Positions 39,458 to 51,500 of a stretch of DNA of 64,000 nt are shown piece by piece (the stretch's first letter is position 1; each line of letters begins with the position of its first letter). A program made the translations under genes and the position numbers. The notes beneath the pieces are model-generated. The model was given only the letters and a program-made list of their open reading frames with translations, was not told the DNA's origin and ran no database searches. The stretch is from NCBI GenBank assembly GCA_026874595.1, contig CM049317.1, forward strand, positions 1,357,108-1,421,107. Reading direction: 5' to 3'. This stretch comes from Sipunculus nudus (lineage: Eukaryota; Annelida; Sipuncula; Golfingiida; Sipunculidae).

Positions 39458-40639
39458 AAGATTCACCACCCCATTGATTGTTGCCGAGAATAACAACACA
39501 CAGACTACTCGAGCGTAAAGATGCGTTATACGTTTTATTTTTTTTAAGACAACAGCATTCCTGTGATGTCATTTACGAAGGATACGTGTTTACAGATAAA
39601 AAAGAGGGGCTTTGTGGCTATTTACAACTGCGGCTGTAGCCTTCTGTCTAACAAACTCTGAACATTTACCACAATATTCCCTTGATATTTAGATATGTAA
39701 TGATAAGATATGGACACAGAAACATTTCTCGTACATAGTTGATTTTTTTACCTAAGCATTAGAAGGTGCACGTAAAAGTGAGATCAACAAACTGCCTTGT
39801 ACCACCATCATTGTATTTTTGCAGGTATTTGTATCAAACATAACACCCCATGTTTGTGCATCTACACGGTAGCACTAAGGGTTCAGAATGCAATGGAATC
39901 TAATACATGCCAATTATTCTTTACTCACTCCGTCAGGTGCAGATACTCGTATTTGCAAAACAGAAAAAAAGGTATCTGAAAGACATGAATGTTTATTACA
40001 TGTCAACGATCATAGGCGGTGTAAAGATTTGAAAATGACCACTTTATTCACATAGTTTTATATTTTTTCTCTTTAATAAAATACACAATTATTTTACCCA
40101 TTCTTTATTAGTTAACATATACTTTTTTATTTCCCCCCTTATAAATATACAATGGTTTGCCGAGATCAACAACACGCCAAAGAACTCCTAGTATTTTTTC
40201 ATCATTACATCACGTAAAATGGAATGTCATGAAGAAAGTGAATAAGACCATGTTTATAGATTAATCATTATATGTTGGTCATGCCGTTCCTATTTATATG
40301 TCGTCAATAAAATGGCAGTAAACAATCAACAATGAAAAAACAAGTAATAAAAAAAATATATGCATTGATATGCTAGTGTTATTAAAATTATGCTCTTCGT
40401 CAAAAACGGATAGGAATATTTTAATACGAAAATATTGTATTACTCCCTATACATAATTATATTTAAAGGCAAAACACTTGCTAGTCCATTGTGTCCCACC
40501 TCATGATAATTCTGACAGAAAAGCTAAAATAGCATTGATGACAATAAAAGAAAATCAGAAAAAAGCATGGTTATAGCCTTCAGTTATATAGACTGGTAGT
40601 ACATGGACAATGGTCTGCATTCCCTCTCATTCTCATGTA
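39458..40639. other. 3' flank of gene D
   Basis: AT-rich 3' UTR or intergenic DNA with AATAAA at 40075-40080 and 40306-40311. About 160 bp (39920-40080) is weakly similar to 63225-63410, suggesting an old dispersed repeat. Confidence 0.45.
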
Positions 40640-42835
40640 CACATGAGGGTCTGCTATGTCTATTATGTAGACACGGGGACCTACTCTGTCGCTATGTTTG
40701 TTATATAGACTGGGGAATCTGCTATGTCGTTTATATGGACATGGAGATCTGCTATGTCTGTTATATAGAGAGGGAGATCTGCTATGTCTATTATTTAGAC
40801 TGGGGGATCTGCTATGTCTGATATATAGACTGGGAGATCTGCTTTGTCTGTTAAATAGAGAGGGAGATCTGCTATGTCTGATATATAGACTGGAGGATCT
40901 GCTATGTCTTTTATATGGGCATGGAGATCTGCTATGTCTGTTATATAGAGAGGGAGATCTGCTATGTCTGTTATGTAGACTGGGGGGTGTGCTATGTCTG
41001 ATATATAGACTGGGAGATCTGCTTTGTCTGTTAAATACAGAGGTCGATCTGCTATGTTTGTTATATAGACTGGGGAATCTTCTATGTCTGATATATAGAC
41101 TGGGAGATCTGCTTTGTCTGTTATATAGAAAGGGAGATCTGCTATGTCTTTTATCTAGACTGGGGGATCTGCTATGTCTGATATATAGACTGGAAGATCT
41201 GCTTTGTCTGTTATATAGAAAGGGAGATCTGCTATGTCTTTTATCTAGACTGGGGGATCTGCTATGTCTGATATATAGACTGGAAGATCTGCTTTGTCTG
41301 TTAAATAGAGAGGGGGATCTGCTCTGTCTGATATATAGACTGGAGGATCTGCTATGTCTTTTATATGGACATGGACATGTCTGTTATCAAAACTGGGGAA
41401 TCTGCTATGTCTGATATATAGACTGGGAGATCTGCTTTGTCTGTTAGATAGAGAGGGAGATCTGCTATGTCTGTTATCTTAACTGGGGGATCTGCTATGT
41501 CTGATATATAGACTGGGAGATCTGCTTTGTCTGTTAAATAGAGAGGGAGATCTGCTATGTCTGTTATCTTAACTGGGGGATCTGCTATGTCTGATATATA
41601 GACTGGGAGATCTGCTTTGTCTGTTAAATAGAGAGGGAGATCTGCTATGTCTGTTATCTTAACTGGGGGATCTGCTATGTCTGATATATAGACTGGGAGA
41701 TCTGCTTTGTCTGTTAAATAGAGAGGGAGATCTGCTATGTCTGTTATCTTAACTGGGGGATCTGCTATGTCTGATATATAGACTGTGAGATCTGCTTTGT
41801 CTGTTAAATAGAGAGGGAGATCTGCTATGTCTGTTATCTTAACTGGGGGATCTGCTATGTCTGATATATAGACTGGGAGATCTGCTTTGTCTGTTAAATA
41901 GAGAGGGAGATCTGCTATGTTTGTTATATAGACTGGGGAATCTGCAATATCTTTTATATGGACATGGAGATCTGCTATGTCTGTTAAATAGAGAGGGAGA
42001 TCTGCTATGTCTGTTATGTAGACTGGGGGATCTGCTATGTCTGATATATAGACTCGGAGATCTGCTTTGTCTGTTAAATAGAGAGGGGGATCTGCTATGA
42101 CTGATATATAGACTGGAGGATCTGCTATGTCTTTTATATGGACATTGAACTCTGCTATGTCTGTTATATAGAGAGGGAGATCTGCTATGTCTGTTATGTA
42201 GACTGGGGGATCTGCTATGTCTGATATATAGACTCGGAGATCTGCTTTGTCTGTTAAATAGAGAGGGAGATCTGCTATGACTGATATATAGACTGGAGGA
42301 TCTGCTATGTCTTTTATATGGACATTGAACTCTGCTATGTCTGTTATATAGAGAGGGAGATCTGCTATGTCTGTTATGTAGACTGGGGGATCTGCTATGT
42401 CTGATATATAGACTGGGAGATCTGCTTTTTCTGTTATATAAAGAGGGAGATCCGCTTTGTTTGTTATATAGACTGGGGAATCTGCTTATTCTGATATATA
42501 GACTGGGAGATCTGCTTTGTCTGTTATATAGAGAGGGAGATCTGCTATGTCTGTTATATAGAGAGGGAGATCTGCTATGTTTGTTATGTAGACTGGGGGA
42601 TCTGCTATGTCTTTTAAATAGACAGGGAAATATGCTATGTCTGTTTTAAAGACAGGGAGATGTGCCACGCTGTTGTGTAGACAGGGGGATCTGCTATGTC
42701 TGTTATGTTGACTGGGGGATCTTCTATGTCTGTTGTATAGAGAGGGAGATCTGCTATATCTGTTGTGTAGACTGGGAAGTCTGCTTTATCGGTCATGTAG
42801 ATTGGGGATCTTCTATTTCTGTCAAGTACACTTGT
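40640..42835. repeat. 30-bp minisatellite array, block 1
   Basis: About 70 copies of a 30-bp unit with core ggagatctgctatgtctgtt, each with GATCT. Between about 41410 and 41930 three-unit groups repeat with a 90-bp period (gctttgtctgttaaatagag / ctgttatcttaactggggga / ctgatatatagact). Open frames (EGDLLCLLYR repeat) have no unique ends and are taken as non-coding. Confidence 0.95.
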
Positions 42836-42945
42836 TATCTGCTATGACTTTGCGCCCAAGGGATAAAAAGTCCACGAGGTATAATCTTTGTCTGCTAGCA
42901 TTTAATTTTTGTCAGTGTGGTAGCTTGGTGATCTTTTTGTCTGGT
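42836..42945. other. Non-repeat break between the two 30-bp blocks
   Basis: About 110 bp, mostly unrelated to the 30-bp unit, separating two arrays of different unit variants. Confidence 0.6.
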
Positions 42946-44740
42946 ATGAAGACTGGAGGATCTGCTATATCTGTTATGTAGATTGGAGGATCTGCTATAT
43001 CTGTTATGTAGACTTGAGGATCTGCTATCTCTGTTATGTAGATTGGAGGATCTGCTATATCTGTTATGTAGATTGGAGGATCTGCTATATCTGTTATGTA
43101 GACTGTAGGTATGCTATCTCTGTTATGTAGATTGGAGGATCTGCTATATCTGTTATGTAGATTGGAGGATCTGCTATATCTGTTATGTAGACTTGAGGAT
43201 CTGCTATCTCTGTTATGTAGATTGGAGGATCTGCTATATCTGTTATGTAGACTGGAGGATCTGCTATATCTGTTATGTAGATTGGAGGATCTGCTATATC
43301 TGTTATGTAGATTGGAGGATCTGCTATCTCTGTTATGTAGATTGGAGGATCTGCTATATCTGTTATGTAGATTGGAGGATCTGCTATATCTGTTATGTAG
43401 ATTGGAGGATCTGCTATGTCTGTTATGTAGACTTGAGGATCTGCTATCTCTGTTATGTAGACTTGAGGATCTGCTATATCTGTTATGTAGACTTGAGGAT
43501 CAGCTAAGTCTTTTATATGGACAGGGAGATCTGCTGTGTCTGTTATATAGAGAGGGAGATCTGCTATGTCTGTTATGTAGACTTGGGGATCAGCTAAGTC
43601 TTTTATATGGACAGGGAGATCTGCTATGTCTATTATATAGAGAGGGAGATCTGCTGTGTCTGTTATATAGAGAGGGAGATCTGCTATGTCTGTTATGTAG
43701 ACTTGGGGATCAGCTAAGTCTTTTATATGGACAGGGAGATCTGCTGTGTCTGTTATATAGAGAGGGAGATCTGCTATGTCTGTTATGTAGACTTGGGGAT
43801 CAGCTAAGTCTTTTATATGGACAGGGAGATCTGCTAAGTCTGTTATATAGAGAGGGAGATCTGCTATGTCTGTTATGTAGACTTGGGGATCAGCTAAGTC
43901 TTTTATATGGACAGGGAGATCTGCTATGTCTATTATATAGAGAGGGAGATCTGCTGTGTCTGTTATATAGAGAGGGAGATCTGCTATGTCTGTTATGTAG
44001 ACTTGGGGATCAGCTAAGTCTTTTATATGGACAGGGAGATCTGCTGTGTCTGTTATATAGAGAGGGAGATCTGCTATGTCTGTTATGTAGACTTGGGGAT
44101 CAGCTAAGTCTTTTATATGGACAGGGAGATCTGCTAAGTCTGTTATATAGAGAGGGAGATCTGCTATGTCTGTTATGTAGACTTGGGGATCAGCTACGTC
44201 TTTTATATGGACAGGGAGATCTGCTATGTCTATTATATAGAGAGGGAGATCTGCTGTGTCTGTTATATAGAGAGGGAGATCTGCTATGTCTGTTATGTAG
44301 ACTTGGGGATCAGCTAAGTCTTTTATATGGACAGGGAGATCTGCTGTGTCTGTTATATAGAGAGGGAGATCTGCTATGTCTGTTATGTAGACTTGGGGAT
44401 CAGCTAAGTCTTTTATATGGACAGGGAGATCTGCTAAGTCTGTTATATAGAGAGGGAGATCTGCTATGTCTGTTATGTAGACTTGGGGATCAGCTAAGTC
44501 TTTTATATGGACAGGGAGATCTGCTATGTCTATTATATAGAGAGGGAGATCTGCTGTGTCTGTTATATAGAGAGGGAGATCTGCTATGTCTGTTATGTAG
44601 ACTTGGGGATCAGCTAAGTCTTTTATATGGACAGGGAGATCTGCTAAGTCTGTTATATAGACAGGGAGATCTGCTATGCCTGGTATAGAGAGAGGTAGAT
44701 CTGCTATGTCTGTTATATAGATTGGAGGATCTGCTCTAAT
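42946..44740. repeat. 30-bp minisatellite, block 2, with 300-bp higher-order repeat
   Basis: Part one (42946-43500) is nearly uniform (ggaggatctgctatatctgt, ttatgtagatt). Part two (43500-44690) is a higher-order array: the variant ggggatcagcta(a/c)gtc recurs at spacings 120, 90, 90 bp, giving a 300-bp (10-monomer) period starting near 43585, 43885, 44185 and 44485. The 525-codon open frame here has no unique sequence and is not considered a gene. The array ends about 50 bp from the stop codon of gene C. Confidence 0.95.
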
Positions 44741-44793
44741 TAATCACCTAGACTGGGTCCTGCTATATCTGTCATGTAAACCTTTGATCTGCT

Positions 44794-47502
44794 CTAACTG
44801 TCCATGAAATCGTTCATCACATCCTGATGCTGAGTCACATCCTAAAACCATAAGAAATATATCATCAAATCATGGTTTGCACATATATAGTACCAGAAAG
44901 TGGCTTATAAATAGTTGTATCAGCAAAATTTAGAACATGCACCATGACTTTTTAAATCACTAATACCATTCTCTCAGCCTTCTGTTGATGACGACAATCT
45001 TACGATCATCAGCTCATATTTACATCCGATCGCATATCACAAAAAAGCCAGCAATATTCTATCCATTCACTTACTTCAGCACATATTCGGAGGGTGTGAC
45101 GTGAGGGCTTGGTGGCACATTCGGGTGTTTCTTGTTCCGTGTTCCCGTCGGACTTAGGTCTTATATCGAATTCTATATCAACCCGTACGCTGTCTTCTGC
45201 TTTTGCGCCAGCCTGAACAACGAACTCAAACGAGGCTGCAGCGGATGTTATATGTTTATCTGTAATGTCTGCCACCGTTTTCTCCTGCAAAATGTACATA
45301 TGTAACATGATCCTTATTCGTTGAATCAAAATTAACCTTTAATACATTTGATAGAATATTATATCTATGTTTAGGTGACTTGACCTTCTCATTTCCGTAA
45401 TACAACATACCAAAAACATAACGCAATATCAATTCGAAGTGATACAATATGCATATATTTAGGATATGTGCATGCACAATGGGGTTTACTTCTGACTGAA
45501 TCGTTTCAGCCAAGATAAGGAATTTATTGATTTCATCAAGACCAGAAAATGTCATGAATTTCAAAAATTTAAAAGTTTTAATGTCGTTGTGAGCGCTGTT
45601 GTACGGTTTACACCTTACATGCTTTAAGGAATACATTTGAAGGTCTGAATGTTTTATTATACCACTAATGTACGAGATTAAATTGCGCATGATATCTCAA
45701 ACGGTGTGTGGGAGAAAAATATATTATTTGCTGCATATCTGAGCCGAAGAGCCAGTTATGTCGCTGTCCGCTGCCCCTAAATGTAATGTTTTACCTCGAC
45801 GATGAGGTGTTTTGCATAGAATCTTTGTCCTTTTAACAGGTCTGCAGGAAAGAATGTGTTAGTCACACGTCTGTACATACTAAACTTGGTCGTTATATAG
45901 CTGGTCTCTAAATCAATTTGCTCTGTTTGAATCCGCTTGGTCCCGTTGCCTTTACGGCATGATATGACCTAGTGTTCGAGCTGAGGCGCGGTGAGTTGTC
46001 ATTAACATGAATGGTTTTGACCGTTTCCTCTCTGGATCAACATATTCTGCTAATACCGAGTGACTATTATATCCCACAGGTCATACAGTTCTGCAGTAGC
46101 ATTAACTGCGTTTTTTACGTATGAACAGAGGTAACCATGCGACAGGTGTAATATTCGGAGCGTTTATAAATAAATCTTCTCACCTCTGTGGCTTCGTTTT
46201 CGTTACAAGTCCATCCCTCGCCAGTAAGCTCTATTCCACATCTCACCATATCTCTCGGAGTAGGAGAAAAATTAGTTTCGATGTCAATTTGCATTCCCTC
46301 CTTTACTTTGTAAAGTTTCTCACGCCTCTTGAATGCCTACAATTATTAATACATGAATTCATTATATGATATAAATAGACCTGTCTCAGAAGACTAGTTT
46401 GTTTAATTAGTTCAAATATATAAATCATAACTACATGGGATTAAAGCTGAATTCAGATAGAAGACAAATTTGTTCTGAATAAATGTTTGTAGATGAGTGA
46501 TTTCGCAATGAAAAAAAAAATGATCATAAGTATCATCATCATCAGCTATATACTTTTGTTAGTTCCGAACGGAATTTGTTTAATTGACAGTCACGCGGTA
46601 CAGTTAAAATAACAAAACTGTAATCATAAACGTAAAATTACCGTGAAGAAATCACTTTGTATATGCGCTTCGTCAAAGACGTATATCCTCAGTTCGAACT
46701 CCTGAAAACCATTCTTCTGAAAGTACTTGGTGTACACACAGGCCTGCCAGCGGGAGACGGGGTTCTCAGGTACTTTACAGGTTACCATTAACATCTCAGA
46801 GTCTAATACAAATTTATATATTTTGTCATCGTCATATTTAATGATTGGTGAAGCACCTTTCAAATATAATAATCTATTCCACCCTCTTTCATTTTTATCA
46901 TAGAAATTAAAAACATGCTGGTCAAATTTCACGTAAGGTATTTCAAGCACAGCTTGCTCGCTAAGTGAGTTGTCCATAGTTATAATAATAATGGGAACCA
47001 CTACCATCTCCCCTTGTTTAATATCTGACTTATACTTAGCTATATCTGTGTCTATTTCCATGGTAATAGACACTTCTTCACCCTCCGCCACTGCTTCTTC
47101 TGGAACTTTCAATAGAATATTGGATCCCGACACTCGCAGTGCCCCGCCAGAGGAATCGAATGTTTTAGATGTCTCCCACTCGCGTTGGTAAAGGTCCAGT
47201 GCAGAGCCTTCTACAATATGGAAGTGACCATCTTGAACATACTGCGCCGTCAGTTTCCGTTTCTCCTCTCTCTCTTGTTTTATCCCTGGTGATACGGAGC
47301 CGCTATCACATTCACTGTTATTTTCATTACAGATTAAGGGGTCGTTAGCCGTTGGTTCCGCCTCCCTTTCGTCATCGTCGGGTTGTGTGGTGGTGTGGTA
47401 GGGACGCTCATCATACTGCGCCACCATCTTCCGTTTCTCTTCTGGTACTTCAGCCATACTTTCCTCGTCTTCCTTTGCTTTAGGTGGTGTATCTTCTTCT
47501 GT
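44794..47502 (-). other. Gene C cytoplasmic ZU5-UPA exons
   Basis: Four phase-0 exons. 47502-46642 encodes an acidic juxtamembrane linker with an internal duplication (EEKRKMVAQY at residues 376-385, EEKRKLTAQY at 434-443), the ZU5 domain and the start of UPA (ELRIYVFDE). 46336-46184 and 45284-45075 encode the rest of UPA (MQIDIETNF, SFEFVVQAGAKAEDSVRVDI). 44841-44794 is a 15-residue end, DVTQHQDVMNDFMDS. Gene D has exons of matching order, phase and content, including the same GTGAGA donor after ..TE at the end of the first UPA exon. The gene D tail continues into a basic end that C lacks. Confidence 0.8.
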
Positions 47503-48471
47503 CTGAAACACAACGTCATGTTCTCCTGAAATCCACACAATATAATCATTGCCTTCATGCTTCCTTTGCATTACGTGGGCATACTATAAGTCTATCATAA
47601 TACGTAACTTCTTTCTATTATAAGGTCTGCAGAATCAAAGCTTGATTTTTTATTTATTAGTTGAAATTAGACATATTTAATTTACCGTTTTTCTCTTCAG
47701 AAGTGTAAATATCAACACAACAGCTGCGACTAAGACCAAGAAATATAACGAAAACCCAACTGCAAAGCCGACATGAGGCCCAGAACCTGAAAGAAAAAGT
47801 AAAATATCTTTAAAGGTTAACAAGGTTGGGAGTTATACTTGAGTACTGAATACGAATTCCACACAACTTTCTGGATGCCTTTCTAGTTGATAAATGAGTG
47901 TAATTGAACACTGCTGTTAGCCGTAGTTCTTAAGTGTTATCTATTTACAAATAGAGAAATAAAAAATTGAGATTTGGGGATGTTAGTAATTGAGAATGCG
48001 ACCATGACAATTATGCCAATGTATAAATAAGTGCAAATGTCTTAGACATGGCAAACAAAAGGCCAGTTTTTACAAATCGGCTGCTATGTCGATCTAGTGG
48101 AAACACGGACAAAAGACAGAAAAATTGGGGATTTGCTTTTCTGATAGATTGTTTTGCACTCCTGAGGATTTATAAAAGCCCTCATCTAAAATAATGTCGA
48201 CCCAAATATTTATATAGAAATATACTCACCAGTTCTCCCTATCCTACGGGGGAGGCCTTTTAAAGAATATATTGTGTATAGTTTATTATTTGACAGGATC
48301 ACAACAAAACACCGAAATATAAAATATGAAAATCCTGAACCCTTTACCCCTCAAATATGCCAACCAGTGTATAACCTATTAGATAAAATAATTATAATAA
48401 AAGGATTTTCCTTTATGGGATGAGCCGTATAAGGAATATATTCATATATATAAATATATATATACCATATA

Positions 48472-48529
<58 letters not shown>

Positions 48530-51500
48530 CAAAGGTTTAACTGAAAGATAAACGACAGAATACTATATTTTGAGATAATCAGGAGGCACATGCTTCAATA
48601 CATGAAATAGTAACAATAGTATTTTAATAATAATGTACATGTTTTTGACGAAGGCATCCATTGCTTATTTAAGTAATTCTCTGATCAGTTCTCCGTTTCA
48701 GAAAGACTTACTGAAGGCTTACTTATTTTGAAATGCATTTATCCTTACCTCTAGGATGCTGTCTGGTTATAGATCTATTTGCAACTGTTGAAAATTCCGG
48801 GACCTCTGCTGATTTGCTTACAGGCGCCGGAGTGGTCATACTGACCGGAACAGCTGAAGTGTTGATTGGTGCTAAAACTGAAGTTAGAAAGATGCATACA
48901 CTTGAATTAACCCTATAATGTGGAATTAAACAATACCAGATAACTATTGTCTGGGTATTAGATTTGATTTATTTATTAATAAAATTTTATAAATTCATTA
49001 CGTTACAAAAATAAAATGCCATAATTCAGTTCAAACAACAAATATAACTAGCTGCTCCTGTGGGAAAATCGATGGCTCTATATGATGCATATTTTTATAA
49101 TTAGCTGATATAGGAACTAAACGACCCATATTTCAATCCTAAGGTTTTTGCAGGAACTTTTGTCATGTGTTTCACTAATATGATATAAAGATTACTTCTG
49201 CTTGAATTCTCTAGGAACAACCTCCCCTAAAAATTTCAACATAGAAATAAAAGTTATTCTATTCCAGAAATCACACCAAAAAAAAGATAAATTTTGGAAA
49301 GAGACGTGAGCCATATACAGGGTGTACGAGTTTATTTTTAATTTTTGATAATTATTTTTGTTGGAGGTAACCGCCTCCATTTTTTAAGGTTGACTTATTT
49401 AATTCTTAACCTAAGTATGTACATCTGCAGAGTTTCCATTTCGATTTGGGACAACTTAACAGGGCGGTAGAGCCCGCTTCCTATCATTTTTATTTTGTAT
49501 CCTGGTGTCACCTAGGCCCGGTGTCTACCGCACCTGCGGAATCTGGGTGTATAATAATCCCCATTGCTTGGTCATAACACCGAGGAACCTACCAAAGACG
49601 CACTCGTATGTGAGTGATACACGGCGGTAGGGCATGGAATAAGCATGTCTGATACAAAATTGACAACTCTCCCAGATAAAAAGAAAGCAGGTTGATATAT
49701 TTCGATGAAAGCATTTGGCAAAAAAAAACCGCTTCAGCCTTGGTTCTTTGCACTGTCTTTCAGCAAATGCATCTAAAATGTAATATACAGATTTTGCTGA
49801 AAATTTGTAGAGGGTTAGAGTAAAACTGCAACCGTAATCCATTACATTTTTGGAGTTAATCGGAATCACCATGATATATTTGTTTCTTAAGTGCCATAAT
49901 AACAATTCCATAAAGGAATAAATTTAAGTGGCAATTCCTTTGTCCCCGAGTATAAGCCGCCCATTCTTATGCAGTTGTTCTGCCACTCGCCTGGAGAACA
50001 CGTGTTTCTGGACTATGACAATGTTTTACATGAAACGTGCACGTATGAAAGAATGACTTATTAGTAGATTCTGGCGGGTGTTTCAAAGTCCACCGGAGAA
50101 TGACCACCCTTAGAGGTGTGTGCAATCCCCTGGGCTTCCTTTAAAAAAAAACCTTTTTTGAACAACCCATAAATCTGCCGAACTTTTAAAACATTGTTTA
50201 TCATGGGAATATACTTCTGAATGTATAAAAAATAACATACCTGTAAACCTATAAAATTGTGATCATGTAAAGGGTCTCAGCTCTTTGTGTCCACTCAACG
50301 GAAAAGTGCTCCCTATAAAAAATCCACGTGATATGTGTTCCGCGCTTGAATTTAAAATCTTTACTTCTTTTTGACAGAGTAAAATTCCTTAACAGGCGAT
50401 ATAATGGAAATGGGGTTCAGTGGGGATTACAGGTCGCCTCCTGAAAAAGCGTGACAGGCGAAAATTGTTTTGCTGACCATTTGTAGAGGGTTAGGGTTAA
50501 GACATATCAGTAGTCCATTTAATTTTGGAGGTAATAAGAATCACCATAATATATTTTCTTATAAACCATTATGATAAAGGACCACTTCTTTGTCCCCGTG
50601 TTGAAGCTACCCATTCGTATTTATTTGTTCTGCCACTTGCATGGTGAACTCGTGTTACTAAGGCATGACAGTGTTCACACATGAAACGCATATTCATGAA
50701 CACATGACTGATATGAAAGGAGATTTTGATGGAGGTCTGTACGCCCTGACTACAGATTCTAGTTTGTTATCAATTTAATGATGTACTAGTGATATTTTTT
50801 TCCTGTTTCACCGTCCCGAAGGACAATGGATCTTAACAAATATATGTGTTCTTTAGCCTATGTCTCTAAATAATTTAAAACTAAGCCATGCACGTCATGT
50901 TTACTGAAGTGAGCCTGTTGAATCACCGAACTAGTCCATGAACCCATGTACGTTCATTCATGGTAGAAGACAAACGCTTGCAGGTCGGTTTACTAGACAC
51001 GCTAGAATGACTTGACATGGATAACTACCTCCGTAAGTTGTTACAATGTCACTGATCTCAGCTGAACCGACTGCACAACAAATTAGATGTTACATGTTGC
51101 CATTAAGGCACGCTTTATGTGGAAAATGTTCACATATTTCTGTAATGTACATATAATCGAGCAATTATAATGCACGGACAAAGGGCGGTTATTCCTACCT
51201 GTGGTGTTGATTACACAGACAGTATTCTGTAAGGAAGTGCATGACACGGTTTTCCACAGGAGGAATTTCCCAGATTTAGATACCACAGCACAGTTGCCTG
51301 ACTGAGACGGTTCACCGGAACCCCAGTGTATCCCGGGAGCCGTACTTTCTGTAATGTAGGTTTCGTATGTACAGCCTGACATGCTTATTCTCTGTTGAAT
51401 GTTTACCGAACTACTCTTAGTGTAAATGTGAACAACAGCTACATCATGAATTCTGATCAAGTCAAATCATTCTCAAAGAAAATTTTTTTTTAAGTTCCCA

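Noticed and set aside
43111-44688. 525-codon leucine-rich open frame
   Set aside because: Pure 30-bp satellite; no start context, no unique ends.
44740-45075. Death domain after UPA in gene C (and after 39218 in gene D)
   Set aside because: The remaining coding sequence is only 15 and 23 residues long and shows no such fold.
49525-49911. 128-codon minus-strand open frame in the gene C intron
   Set aside because: No recognised content, and it overlaps a repeated segment with no matching splice phases.
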